Positions 44,587-57,042 of a stretch of DNA of 64,000 nucleotides are shown here, piece by piece. The notes under the pieces were generated by a model. That model was not told the origin of the DNA. It was given only the letters and a program-made list of their open reading frames with translations, and ran no database searches. The translations under genes were made by a program, and so were the position numbers. Within the stretch, counting starts at the first letter, position 1. The number at the start of each line of letters is the position of its first letter. The DNA comes from Chamaecrista fasciculata (lineage: Eukaryota; Streptophyta; Magnoliopsida; Fabales; Fabaceae), in the NCBI GenBank assembly GCA_003254925.1, contig QANZ01037658.1, positions 35,467 through 99,466 of the forward strand, written 5' to 3'.

Positions 44587-47160
44587 TCAAGTTGGAGACT
44601 GATGAAAACTACGCAGTCCCAACTTGGAAAGAAAATGAGAAAATTGAGGAGCAGCTAAAGGCTTTGTGAAAAAATCAGCAAGCTGAAGTGATGAAGAAAC
44701 ATGCTGAGGATGAACAAAGCCAGCCTTGAACTGCTCTCGAACCATATGACAATCAATAGACAGATGTTTAGTACGCTCATGAAACACTGGGTTCTTCACA
44801 ATATGAATGGCAGCCTGACTATCACACCAAAGTGGCACTGGAGTACTAACAGGAATCTGCAGGTCTTTAAGCACATAAGAAATCCAAAGTAACTCACAAA
44901 CTGTTGTTGAAAGAGCCCTGTATTCAGCTTCTGCAGAGCTTCGTGAAGTAGTAACTTGCTTCTTTGACTTCCAGGAGACAAAACAATCCCCTAGAAATAT
45001 ACTATAACCAGTAATAGACCTTCGTGTATCAGGACAAGTGGCCCAATCTGCATCACAATAAGCATTAAGAGACAAAGAAACTTTAGGATTAAAAGGATAA
45101 AACAACCCTTTGGCAGGATCATTCTTAAGGTAACGAAGAATGTGTAAAGCTGCATCCCAATGACACTTATGTGGTTGATGAACAAATTGACTGAGCTGTT
45201 GTGTAGCAAATGTGATATCAGGACGGGTAAAACCCAAGTATAAGAGACGACCAATTAACCTTCTGTATGGACTAGGATCAGCTAGCACAGTAGAGTCATC
45301 AGTATGAAATTTGATAGACTTAACCATAGGCACTTCAGCAGGTTTAGCACCCATTAACCCAGTATCCTGAAGAAGATCAAGAACATACTTACGTTGATTA
45401 ACATACATGCCAGCAGAGGATCTTGCAATCTCCAAACCAAGGTAATATCTAGCAGGACCAAGGTCCTTAATAGTAAACTTGCTGTGAAGAAAATTTTTGA
45501 TATTGTCAATGAGAGACATTGAAGGACTTAAAACCAGGATATCATCTACATAAATGAGTAGAGCAACAAAAGTAGAACCTTCACCCTTAGTAAACAAACA
45601 GTGATCATGAGAAGATTGAGAAAAACCAGAAGTCTTAAGCATGGCAGTAATCTCCAAATTCCATTGTCTTGAAGCTTGTTTAAGACCATACAAGCTTCTT
45701 TTAAGTTTGCAAACTAAACCATTTTTAGCTTTATCATAACCCGGTGGAGGACTCATATATATATCTTCATCGATAAAACCATGTAAGAAAGCATTGTTAA
45801 CATCAAATTGATGTAACAACCAACCTTTAGATGCAGCCAAAGCAAGAAGAAGTCTCACAGTAACATTTTTAGCAACTGGGGAAAAACTGTCAGTATAGTC
45901 TAAACCTTCAATTTGATTAAAACCCTTAGCCACCAATCTAGCCTTATATCGCTCAATACTACCATCAGCCTTGAGTTTAATTTTATATACCCATTTACAA
46001 CCTATTGGCTTCTTGCCAGAAGGTAAAGGCACCAAATCCCATGTGTTATTTTGTTCTAAAGCATCAATTTCTTTTTGCATAGCACATTGCCACTCAACAG
46101 AATTTTTAGCATCTTTATAATGTTGTGGTTCAATAACAGAAGATATATTTCCTAGAAAATTAAGGTATTCCGGAGAAAAAGAGGATGGATAGACAAAGGG
46201 AAAAGAAGGTGGAGTAAAAGAAGTAGGCTTATGAATAGAACATTGGACATAATCCTTTAACCAAGATGGTTGAGTTTTTGTTCTAGTACTTCTTCTAACA
46301 GGTATGGATGAAAGAGAATCAGAAGAATTTGTAGAATCAGAAGGAATATTTGGAAGAATTGGTGATTCAGAAGATGATGAAGGATGTATAGAAGTAGGTG
46401 GAAGAAATAAAGGTGAGGCAGAATCAAAATTATCCTCAATTGGACAAGGTAAAGGAGTAGAAGAGGATTGGGAAATATGGGCATAAGGAAACTGAGTCTC
46501 AAAAAATTGAACATCTCTGGAAAGAAAAATCTGAGAAGTGGCTAAATCATAGACTTTGTAACCTTTACAATAAGGGACATACCCAAGAAAGATGCACTTC
46601 TTAGTACGAGAATCAAATTTCTTTTTAGAAGGACTGAGATTAGAAACATAGCATAAGCAACCAAACACTCTTAGTTTGGTATAATCAGGTTGCTTGGAAG
46701 TCAGTTTAAAATAAGGACAATCCCAAGAAAGAACAGAACTAGGAAGTCTGTTAATAATATGAGTTGCTGTCAAAATGGCCTCTCCCCAAAAAGTAGAAGG
46801 TAAACTAGCATGATGAAGTAATGCTCGAGCAACCTCCACAAGATGTCTATGCTTCCTTTCCACCACACCATTCTGCTGAGGAGTATACACACAACTCCTT
46901 TGATGAACAATACCAGAATCAACAAACAACTTCTGACACTCTTTACTTAAAAACTCACTGCCATTATCTGTCCTTACTACTTTAACAGTAGTCTTATAAT
47001 GATTGTGAACATACTTAAGAAATTGATCAATCAAAGCCACAGTTTGTGTCTTTGAATGCATTAAAAATGTCCAAACAGCACGAGTAAAATCATCAACAAT
47101 AGTGAGAAAGAATCTAGCACCAGAAACTGACTGAACATGATAAGGACCCCATATATCCAA
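44587..47160 (-). pseudogene. Copia integrase-RT-RNase H frame, intact downstream but with a scrambled start
   Basis: A long open frame runs to 47352, but its first 65 residues or so are antisense RNase H and RT sequence created by the rearrangement. Genuine pol begins at DIWGPYHVQS. It contains integrase acids in HLDIWGP, RTDNGSEF and NGVVERKH, then RT with KARLVAKGFNQ and the catalytic YVDDILVL, then RNase H ([31 protein letters not shown]). There are no stops across about 850 codons, fitting a very recent insertion. Protease and the GAG-pre-integrase zinc region are missing, so it depends on other copies for movement. Confidence 0.92.
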
Positions 47161-47193
47161 ATGAAGATATATATATGAGTCCTCCACCGGGTT
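47161..47193 (+). repeat. 33-bp inverted copy of the element's RT region
   Basis: Exact reverse complement of 45738-45770 (the stretch encoding the EDIYMSPPPG segment). Confidence 0.85.
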
Positions 47194-47205
47194 AATTGTT
47201 AATTT

Positions 47206-47689
47206 AGTACTCCAGTTCCACTTTGGTGTGATAGTCAGGCTGCCATTCATATTGTGAAGAACCCAGTGTTTCATGAGCGTACTAAACATCTGTCTATTGA
47301 TTGTCATATGGTTCGAGAGCAGTTCAAGGCTGGCTTTGTTCATCCTCAGCATGTTTCTTCATCACTTCAGCTTGCTGATTTTTTCACAAAGCCTTTAGCT
47401 GCTCCTCAATTTTCTCATTTTCTTTCCAAGTTGGGACTGCGTAGTTTTCATCAGTCTCCAACTTGAGGGGGGGTGATGACGTGTACAGTTATGGTTTGGT
47501 GTAGATTAGTTTTAGTTAGAAGAGGTGTACAGGATCATTTCTACTTTTCTGTTAGAAGTAGTTCGTGAGTTTGTTTCAGGTGGTTAGGAGGAATTTACGT
47601 TTTTGTCCTTAGTGACTGTGTATTTAAACGGTTTCAGTGTGAATAATATACAAGTTCTTTTCTTCATTTCTATTACATACTTCCGCTTT
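47206..47689 (+). repeat. Inverted copy of the element's own 3' end (RNase H tail, PPT, partial LTR)
   Basis: Reverse complement of about 44364-44847. It encodes [17 protein letters not shown] to the stop SFHQSPT on the plus strand, then TTGAGGGGGGG, then 216 bp of LTR lacking the last 25 bp. At 47690 it joins gag with AAAGC shared by both sides. Confidence 0.9.
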
Positions 47690-47690
47690 G

Positions 47691-48382
47691 TTAAATGATG
47701 GAAGTGAATCCATCATTAGTATAGTACTGGTAACAGCTTCATAAGAATCATGCAATCCCATTAAAAATTGCATGACCTGATCAGAAACATCAACCTCATC
47801 ATTCGACTGCCTAGCATCACAAGTACATCCAGCACAGACACACTTCTTTCTAGTCTCTAAACAATGAAGTTCCTCCCAAAGTTTTCGTAAATTGTTAGAA
47901 TAGACAGCCAAAGAATCAGTACCTTGTTTAATATTTGTTAACTGTTTCTTGATATTAAACACATGCATTTTATCACTCTGGCCAAATTTTTCCTCTAACT
48001 CAAGCCATAAAGCTCTAGCAGATGAAGTATAGACATACAAATCAGATAATTCTTTCGTCATAGCATTTAAAAGCCAAGATGTTACCATTGAATCAATTGA
48101 ACTCCATTGAAGAAATTCATCCGAAGATTCATCAGCAGGTCGAACACAGCTTCCATTAATAAAGCTAAGCTTGTTCTTAGCTTTAAGTGCAATACAAATA
48201 GAACGACGCCAGATAGTGAAATTATGCATATCCAAAGGATTAGTTACGAGCTTAAGACCTGGATTATCAGAAGCATGAAGAAAGTATGGATTCTTGCGCA
48301 AAATTACATCAGACACAGAATCACTACTGGAAACAGGTAAGGTATTATGTGTAGTAGCAGAGGAATTATCAGAAGTAGTCAT
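47691..48382 (-). pseudogene. Copia gag fragment
   Basis: Starts MTTSDNSSATTHNTLP, with KLVTNPLDMHNFTIWRRSIC and VMQFLMGLHDSYEAV of copia Gag. Genuine coding ends at SLPSFNKA, where inverted LTR sequence begins. The last 20 or so residues of the open frame are LTR-encoded. The zinc knuckle is lost. Confidence 0.88.
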
Positions 48383-48459
48383 GATGAAGCAAAGAAGAAG
48401 AAGAGAAAAGATAGATGAGTCGAATTACAGAATTTAGGAACGACCTGGCTTTGATACCA

Positions 48460-48700
48460 TGTGAATTATTAGTAAACAGAGAGAAAAGCGGAAGTATGTA
48501 ATAGAAATGAAGAAAAGAACTTGTATATTATTCACACTGAAACCGTTTAAATACACAGTCACTAAGGACAAAAACGTAAATTCCTCCTAACCACCTGAAA
48601 CAAACTCACGAACTACTTCTAACAGAAAAGTAGAAATGATCCTGTACACCTCTTCTAACTAAAACTAATCTACACCAAACCATAACTGTACACGTCATCA
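48460..48700 (-). repeat. 5' LTR of the young copia element
   Basis: Starts TGATGACGTGTAC on the minus strand at 48700 and ends CA at 48460, directly next to the primer-binding site. Confidence 0.93.
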
Positions 48701-49511
48701 TAAAACGTGGAAGAAATTCAGTGTATAACAGCACAATTCGAAACCTTAAGCAAAGGACCAAAACATGAAGAAAATGAAGGGGTGAAGCTACCTAGAGAAG
48801 AGGGAGAAGCGACGGTGGTTTCCACCACCTGGAGCAGCGTCACCGGTAGCTTCTGGTCGGCGGCCAACGGTCAGATAGGGGCGGCGAGTGGTGGATGGTG
48901 GCCGAACGTGTAGAGGCGTCGGGTGGAGGGAGAAGTCGAAGCTTGGTTGGAGGAAGAAAGTGAAGGCAAGTCGTGTGTGCTATTTTGTATTGCAAGGGCT
49001 CTTTTGTAATTATAAAAACTCTAGAGAAATCTGGTTCTAGAATAAAACTGGGACATTCCTTGGAATATTCTTTGAAAATTTTGAATTTTACACTTTAGCC
49101 CCTAAAAACACAAAAATTTAGAAATAGAGTATCTAGACAAAGTCTATATTGTTGGTTTCGTTTCGAAGAGTAGAATCCAAATATGTAATTTGGTTTTGAA
49201 AACATTATCTCTAACATCTTTCAGTTCTTACTCGAAGGTATCATATGACTAGTCTAGAGAAAAATCCAGATTAAATTTTAAACTCAGTTTGCTCCCAAAT
49301 TTTTACCACAAGCCAAATAGAATATGTGGATTCCAAATATGACAATTAAAATTTTAAATTTCAAAGTTCTCTGATTTCTAAAATTTATAACCCAAAAATC
49401 CTAATACTGCTTTCAAATTCACTTAAAATTCTATTCAAAATTCTAAAAATCACTAATTTTATTCTTGAACACCTAGAATTAAATTTTAAATCTCCGGGAT
49501 CTCACAGATTT

Positions 49512-50214
49512 GATCTTTAAAAAATAATAAATATTTTAATTTAGTCTTTCAAAGATCAAATTATATAATTTAGTCCTAAAAGATATAATTACAGTCAATT
49601 TAATCCTTTCGTTAATGATATCAATCCATATTTAGTAATAAATTTGATGTAATTTTAAATATTGTTAGAATTATAATTAAAAAAAATCAAAATTAAAAAA
49701 TCATATTTATTGTTAAATTTAAATTATGTTTAAATAAAAAAAATTGATTGCAAATGTATATATTCTCGAGACTAAATCTTATATTTTTACTTTTACAGTA
49801 TTAAATTGAGACAAATATTAATTTTTAAGAATAAAATCATAATTGCTTTTGGTTTCATTGTCAACTGTTTTGCTGATATAAACCTTGTTTATTTAAAATT
49901 ATTTACATCTTTATTCTTTAGTATTTAATTTAAAATTTCCTTGAGTCCAGGCCCGGGTCCCAATCCGTAGATTCAATATTTGTAAAAATAAATTAATTAA
50001 AAGAAAAATGACACTCAAAAAAGTCAATCCCAAAAACAAAATCTCAAATTGGATAGGAAGAGGGAGAAGAAGGAGAATAGGAGGAGGAGGAGGAGAAGAA
50101 GAAGCAACTCACCAATTCACTTGAAAACTAGTAGTTCTCACATCAACATCATCAGTTCATCACTAATTATTAATTTTAAACTTATCTGACCACTTCATAT
50201 ATGCATTCTATAAG
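49512..50214. other. Intergenic; purine-rich tract
   Basis: AT-rich sequence with TTTAGTC...TAGTCC words of decayed MITEs, and a GGA/GAA-rich run at about 50055-50110. No gene. Confidence 0.5.
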
Positions 50215-50606
50215 CAGGGTCATCTTTTCTGTATGCCTAAAAGTGAGTAACAAAAAAGGAAGGAGAAGGATAAGATTGTAGAGTGAAGCTCCATGATACA
50301 GAAATTCCTTTGGAATCACCAAAGTGAGAGAAATACAGAGAAGTTCAGTAATAATCCTATTCAAGACAAAAAGGAACCAAGCCCACTGTATTTTCTCTTT
50401 AACATGACTTGAATCATCAGAAAAACTTTCCAAGAAAAATTCCAAGGCGTAGACTAGCATTACAAAAACACCATAAACTAATAACAAAGTGAACATGTAG
50501 ACATGTTAAAGGTGAAACTGACTTGATATCTGTCTCCTATTTTTGGCTTGATATAGGGACACCAAATCAACATAAGAATCTCACCTTCTTCCACCATTAT
50601 TCATCC

Positions 50607-53600
50607 CTACATGCCATACCTAGTTATCCCATGAGGATTTACATGAGCTAAATGGATGCCTTGGGTTCTCATATTGGCTTCACTCCAGATTAAAGGTGCT
50701 ACCACAGAGTCCAAGCCAAGAACCTTCCTTTTCGCCCCACCTGCCGATCCTTCTATACCCAACCCTCCAATACTCTCATGTGATGTTAGGCAGCTTTCTG
50801 TGGAACAATCTGTCCTTTGGTTTAGGAAGCTAGGTGCTACTTCTTCTAGAACACGTAATCCCGCCACTTCAGAGGGTAAGGAACAAAGGACATGGGGATC
50901 AATCAAGGGACTTCTTGATGCTTTATTTCCTTGTCCTTGAAATTTTTGGTTGTCGGTATCTTCGATGACTGTCGTGCCAATAAATTGATCTGCCAGCATC
51001 TTACAAGCCCTCTCAAGCATGGCCATATATCTCCGTTCTGCATCCTGGCGTATCTGCAAGTGCTTCTCTGCCTGCAGGATAATAATTCTTTAAAATTGTA
51101 AGCGTTAGGGTAGATCTTTGAAACGTGTTAATGAGAACTTATAATATAATTGTAAATACAGCTTCCCAAGCCATTGGAAAGTTAATGGAAAATTTATATA
51201 CTTTCACTTAATAGCTTAAACCTTTTTTAAAAAATCAACATGGTATCGTATATCAGACCCTCTATGATTATCTCATTAAAGTTTCACCACAAGGAGGGAA
51301 GGGACTATGTTTGGTCCTCACAAAGTAAGTTTCCTTTGAAGGGACGTGTAAGATATTTTGAATAAATTATTCAATGATATTCACAAAATAGTCTAAATTT
51401 CACATTCGAAATGATTGTTGACACAACTTATCTACCAAAAAGAACAGACATCCACTCACAGACATGAAATTTTAAATTTTATATTAACCAAGTCTACCTC
51501 AAATACCAATTATTGTGGTAAAAAATTTATCAAACCAAAATAGTCATACGCCATAAAGTACCTCAACTAGTAAATGCAGTTTACTTTGCACCTCCATCTG
51601 TGCTCTTAATGCCTCCTTGACTTCAAGACCCCTGGACACAACATTGACACTCTCAATATGGCAATTCAGATATCTAGGCAGTCCTGAAACATGTTTCAAG
51701 AAAGCTTGAAAGTTTGATCTTACTCATTTGCATCAGCAGCTGGCAACTTTGGAGAAGAGTTACCAGTACCAGGGCTTTCTGGAAGATATGAAGCTGACAG
51801 TCCTTCACGCACGATAATTTTCAACAAGAAATCAAATGGAGCGAACATTACTACTATAACCACAAAGGTTAAACTTATAAAAAGTTACTCAGCAAAGATC
51901 GCAAGAATGAAAACAATTACTAATGTCTGATATAGGCCTCACTTAACACAGGCAAGGTTTCCATATTCACTCTTCAAGGTAAGGAAACAAAGAGAGTAAG
52001 AGATAATTTATCTCGTAGGAAATGGAGAGATGTAATTGGAATAAATCCTGGTATAAGAATTCCAATAATAGGTACATTAGTGTGGCATACAGAGCAATGT
52101 GTGGTAAACATACCATTTTTGCATCCCTCGTCAAAATCTTTCGATGATTGCTTACCAAGTCTGTATTTCTGCAGTGCACAAGCAACATTAGAAGATGCAG
52201 AAGAAAAAAATAGAATATAATGTATTATGACAATAATATGAAAAGAAACCTGAAGATGACTCTTTAAATGATAAAGGGTCAAACCCTTGACGTTCATGGT
52301 CCGCATGATTGCTTTCGGTGTAGCTTCTGCAGTTTTTTTTTTTTTTTTAAAAAAAATAAAAGCTTAATCAAAACAGATAAATGAATACAAAGAAACAGGA
52401 TAAGAAATGCTACTCGGCAAACTAGAATGATAAAAGGGCATGATAATAATACATTAAGCCCCAATCCATAGACATGTCTAACTATGGATGGGGAAAAATG
52501 CATAGACCTAATAGGTACCCACAAATTTTACACCTATAGGTCTAGGCAATATATATATTTAGACACACACACCGAGAGACACTTAAAATGGTCTAGGTAG
52601 TGTGACAACCAACCCACAAATCTAGGTCTGAGAAAATCTTGCTTATTTTAGTTTCTTTTCCGAGTAAATAAAAATGGGTACAGGGATTTAAGGATTCAAA
52701 TCAGAAAATGTCAGGGTTTGATGCACCAACAGCCTGAGTCTAGATCTAGGATGGACCTTTATACTTTCTACAGGTCCGAGCCTGGGTAGTACAATGCTCT
52801 TCCCATGATCATCCATGTGAATGACCATGGAAAACCTCGAAATGATCATGAACTGGAGATAAAAGAAAATAATTTTCCCATAATAAAGACAAAAACATAT
52901 ACTTCTCCATGAAGATATAAGCATTAGGCTACAACTTACTACTGCCGAAACCTCTAACCCTAAACAATAAAACTACTCCAATGTCTGAACCCAAGCCAGG
53001 ATAGGCCAAAAACTCCAGAATGCTTACTCCATTATCAAATATTCACGAGTTATAACAAACAGAAAACAAGCAAGACAAGCTAAATATCCTGATCACTTGC
53101 TTATTTTTCAAATTTGACAGCTTAAAAATTTTGTGCACAGTTAGTAGCCTTCTTCAATCTTCGAAAATTAAAAGATTAAAAAAATTCTACAGTGCGAGGG
53201 ATGATGGTCTAACAGAATATGTATGTATACCATCCTCTTCTAACCCAACTTCTTCAAACAAAAAGCATAGCTCTGCTGCTAACACTTCGTAATAGAAAAA
53301 CTAATATATTTAGGCTACTGAACTATGAAGCATATACCTAAACAAAGGATATAATCTCTCGAACAAATACAGCAGGACAAAAGAAAAGGTTGTTTAAACT
53401 CATTGACAAACTTATATTGCTCCTAAAAGGGCACACAACAGGAATCACATACAGTTACAACTACAACTAACAAACCAAAGACCCCATTATTGCTAAATTA
53501 AAAGACGGTAAAGAAAAGAATGACTTGTCAAAAATCAAATGATGATTGGTGAAGAAGAAAACTTGTTTACTTTGTGTATGATTCTAAAACAGCCTGAAAC

Positions 53601-55159
53601 AAAAATGAGAAAAAGAACGTGGGGAAAATGCATATAAACTTGATAACACTTGCTGGCAATCCCTTGGTAAATCCGTCAAAGAATCCTTAAGGCCATTTTC
53701 TTTAAACTACATCAAATGTAAGAACACAGATATGTCTCAAAAGAGATAAAATGGTGGAATTATCAATTTTAAAGTTCTAAAGCTACATTCCAGCCATAAG
53801 CACCATCCACTAGAAAAAAGTGAAAAAAATAAAACTCCGTAAGACTTTTTTCTCCCTTATTCATACCAAAACCACAATAAAAATTGCCAAAGGATCATTC
53901 TGAGTAGGCAGGACAACTCAATTCTCTCCACCAATAGGAAAGAACTTTTCTGCAACTGCCATGTTGCATCACACAGTAAATTCAAGTGACAATTAGTCTG
54001 TCAACTCTGAAACCACATTACACAAATGTCAAGCAGCAAAGTCTAGTGTGACCTAAGAACATGTAACAGACCATACTTTTGTATGCACTCTCTACACCAT
54101 TTTTTTTCTCAGTTTGCTCAAGAAAAAAGTGGTAAATCATAAAACTTTAACAGGGATTATTATTCAAGTCTGAGTCAAACAGTTCTTTACATGATTGACA
54201 CCTTTGCTTACTAGCAAATAGATTATCCTTTTAAGTCAACGATCAGGAAATTAACATATTTGAAACACTAGCAGGAACGTAAGCACTCAAAAATCTTTTA
54301 AGGCATGGTTTTTCATAAATCCACATTTTATTCAAAATGCAGCTCTAGTTGTTTTTTTATCGGTTAAACAAGAATTACTAATACGAAGACAATACAAAAA
54401 CAGAGGACAAGGTAGTGTCCAATCCATGACTCAAGCTCATAAGCTCAAAAGAGATTGCCAAATCCCTTGAAAATAAGTTTCATTCGTTTCAGTGGTAAAA
54501 GTTCCTAAACGTAACAGAAACATTCTAAAGAAGACCTCTTGCTGCCAGCCACTAAAATTTTAGGGAAACAGAGGCAAAGTTGTTCAATAGATATAATAGA
54601 TTACTACAACAATTAGATGGAAACTAACTCCACCAGAATCAGCATATCCCAATCTTAATTTCTAAATAATACCAATCCATTTGAGTTCAGAAATGAAGAA
54701 CCCCTCCCTTTCTTCTTCCCAAAGTCAGGATCCTTACTAAGCCTATTCCTTAGCAAGCCAATTAAGTCAAACCGCTGTTTCACACATTCCCATGATAAAT
54801 TCACAACCAATATGCATATAGTCAACCCAATTTGCAAAATAAAAATACAATAAACAAATAATTGAAACAGTGGCATTTATATTTTAAGATTCCAAAGAAA
54901 TCGTCAAAGAACCGAAGCGCACAAAAAGGGAAAAAAAGAAAAACTAATGAGATTTAAGAATAAAATACTTACTATTAGCACCCCCAAGCTGAGTGACAGC
55001 ATCAACAAATCGTTCGTGAAGGTCAGCAGTCCAACGAAGACGAGGTTTGGGATCAGCAGTGAGAACAAGACATGGGTCTCCCAAGTGATTCTGATTTGAA
55101 TCTTCTTGCTGCCCAATCGATCCTTCCTGAGAAGGATGTATTAATCTCGAAAACATCAT
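50607..55159 (-). CDS. MYB-CC (GARP, PHR1-like) transcription factor
   Basis: Six coding exons by splice reading: 55159-54973, 52326-52250, 52168-52114, 51793-51724, 51631-51562 and 51071-50607, giving 307 aa with canonical GT...AG junctions and consistent phases. Residues 38-95 form the GARP/MYB-like DNA-binding domain (KPRLRWTADLHERFVDAV, KATPKAIMRTM, LTLYHLKSHLQKYRLGKQ, with the SHLQKYR hallmark). The MYB-CC coiled coil follows (EVKEALRAQMEVQSKLHLL, EKHLQIRQDAERRYMAMLER), where the usual LHEQLEVQ core is degenerate. The rest is Ser/Gly-rich. Such nuclear factors act in phosphate-starvation signalling or vascular and developmental regulation; which one cannot be told here. Intron 1 is about 2.6 kb. 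A CTT repeat lies just upstream of the ATG. The last exon is duplicated at 32846-33565. Confidence 0.9.
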
Positions 55160-56110
55160 TCTTCTTCTTCTTCTTCTTCTATGGCGAAAACTCAGAAAAA
55201 ATGGATTATTGCAGAGAGAGACGAAGGGAGAGCAGATCCAGAGTATTACCCATTTCCTAAATCACGAAGAAGAAGACAAAATCGAAAGCCACGACTTGGG
55301 TAGATAGAAAACTAGATAAAAGTAAAGTTCAACATCAGAAATAAGCAAGAAATCAAATGAAACCTGGAAGGAAGTGGCACTTTCGGCTTTATCTCCCACA
55401 ATTTTTTTCAAGCTTGTGATAGTGCGAGCGAATTATTGGTGGTGGTTTGGTTTGGTTTTGTAATTTGTATTGTACCCTCTATTCTACAAAAACACCAGCC
55501 TATTATCTTCTTTCTTTCGTTTTGCCGCTATCTATCAATTTTGTACTAGAGATATGCGTGGCCGTAGTAGGTAGAGAAATTTTCTAAGATGAATTAGGTT
55601 GACTCATTAGACTAAATATTATTAGTAACTAATTGTTTAGTTTATTAATCATTGAACAGCTCTCTATTAAGAGATATTATGAATAATGATGATGGAAAAA
55701 AGCCATCTTTTCTCATAGAGAAAGATTATGAGCGAAGATGAATTCAGAATTTAGCTTCTTGACACCAATGAATGAAGCTAATAATATAAATCCAAGTTGG
55801 AGAGCTCCAAGTTGAGTAGAATATCAACAATTATTTAGTGTACCGGTAAGCGAGCTTCATTAGAAGTTGAGAGATTTAGATTTGAGTCTTAGAATCAACA
55901 TTGTCAAAAAAACTTTAATTGTTGGCTCTCGACCCGAATAAAATTAGCGTGCGTCGAAATTATTACACGAATAGAATAATATCGTCATAACCAATAAATT
56001 AAAGCATACGAAATCTTATCTATGAGAGTATAATCCTTAAGAAAATTTGATAATTAAAAACAATATTATTGATAAATAAGTAGTGCATGCGGATGATAGT
56101 GGATAAACTA
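55160..56110. promoter_or_regulatory. Upstream region of the MYB-CC gene
   Basis: Begins with a CTT/TTC microsatellite (about 55161-55180), which probably lies in the 5' UTR and is common in plant leaders. Further up is AT-rich DNA. No specific site is claimed. Confidence 0.35.
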
Positions 56111-56114
56111 TTTT

Positions 56115-56280
56115 TTTTTGAGTAAAATAACTTTCCGGTCCCTGATTTATGCACTCGCTAACAGATAGGTCCCTGAATTTTACCCATTGTACTAGCCGGT
56201 CCCCGAATTTTGCAAACGCTGCACTAATTGGTCCCTCCGTNAATTTGTTAAAGTTTTAAACCATCTTAAACCCTTTAGTT
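56115..56280. repeat. Partial MULE-like MITE
   Basis: TTTCCGGTCCCTGATTTATG, GGTCCCTGAATTTTACCC, GGTCCCCGAATTTTGC and GGTCCCTCCGT form one arm of a fold-back element; no opposite arm was found. A single N lies at 56241. Confidence 0.5.
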
Positions 56281-56865
56281 AGGGGATTTGAAAAATAAAC
56301 ATATTATTTAAAGGGCAAACCATCGCTTCCTTCAATAAGAAAAATAACATGGATGGTTTTACAACAAATATCTACTTGTATAATATTAAATTGTAAATTA
56401 ATTGCTATACATATTATATTCAAATCGAGAACTTAAAATGTTAAAATATAACAACATAATTTAAAATTCTTCATTTGGTGGGATTCCATATTTAAAAAAT
56501 GGTAAAATATTAGTTGGAGACTAAAGTGGGGCTTTATATATAGGTAGATCTTGTGCTCCCTGCATGTGCAATCCATGATATTGCAAAGAATTAGTTGTCC
56601 CTTTAACCAATAAATTAAATAAAATAAATAAATAGTTGTCTCCCAACTTCTTTAGCTCCTGTAATTTTCATTGACTAATTGCATTACTGTATTATTTATG
56701 TACACACATAAACTTGACCCCTTCAATTGAAATACAATTTATTTAGCTTTTTTCTTTACCAATAATTTATTTATTTAGTTGAGTTTGCGGCGGAAATTAG
56801 AAAATTCTTCCCTTTTTTTTCCAAAAATATCAAAAGTTAAAGCCTTCACAAGGTTAACTAAAAGA
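56281..56865. other. Intergenic, nothing recognised
   Basis: AT-rich DNA without a supportable feature. Confidence 0.5.
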
Positions 56866-56870
56866 CTCAG

Positions 56871-57037
56871 GGTCAGTTCGTTTCCGTTTTTTTTAGAATT
56901 TGTTTTGATTATAATCATGTTATGATTATAATCAAATTTGTTTATTTTTGTAGTGGTGTTTGGATGATTGTTGATTATTTGTGTGAAATTATTAAAATGG
57001 GTATGTAATGATTNATCAAAACGGAAACGAACTGGGC
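56871..57037. mobile_element. 167-bp MITE
   Basis: Inverted ends GGTCAGTTCGTTTCCGTTTT and (reverse complement of the right end) GCCCAGTTCGTTTCCGTTTT. CTCAG occurs directly outside both ends (56866-56870 and 57038-57042). Contains the single N at 57014. Confidence 0.75.
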
Positions 57038-57042
57038 CTCAG

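Larger units (their letters stand above)
44339..48700 (-). mobile_element. Young, rearranged copia retrotransposon
   Basis: Minus-strand element with a 5' LTR at 48460-48700 and 3' LTR at 44339-44579 (241 bp each; I see no difference between them), a primer site TGGTATCAAAGCC (48447-48459), a polypurine tract (44580-44590) and an exact TSD TAAAA (44334-44338, 48701-48705). Gag (48382 to about 47691) is followed not by protease but by an inverted copy of the element's own 3' end (47206-47689), then a 33-bp inverted scrap of the RT region (47161-47193), then integrase, RT and RNase H. It lies inside the large element 40729-49506. Confidence 0.95.
40729..49506. mobile_element. Large non-coding TG...CA element, probable 4.4 kb solo LTR, interrupted by a copia insertion
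   Basis: Starts TGTCACGACCCC, ends GGGATCTCACA, and is flanked by the exact 5-bp duplication GATTT (40724-40728, 49507-49511). Removing the nested copia element (44339-48700) and its 5-bp duplication leaves about 4,411 bp. The ends form a short imperfect inverted repeat, as in LTRs. No gag, pol, primer site or internal repeat of the termini was found, so a solo LTR of a long-LTR element is the simplest reading. A non-coding LARD-like derivative is the alternative. It contains a 58-bp VNTR (42117-42420) and ACAAAT-type simple repeats. A terminal fragment of the same family is at 10063-10457. Confidence 0.75.

Noticed and set aside
44701..44892. Plus-strand frame starting [12 protein letters not shown]
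   Set aside because: Antisense of the copia RNase H region; the same words at the start of the long minus-strand frame come from the inverted copy, not from a real gene.
55840..55920. Possible second SINE (GTACCGGTAAGCGAG ... GATTTGAGTCTTAG)
   Set aside because: A and B boxes are too degenerate, and no tail or target duplication was found.
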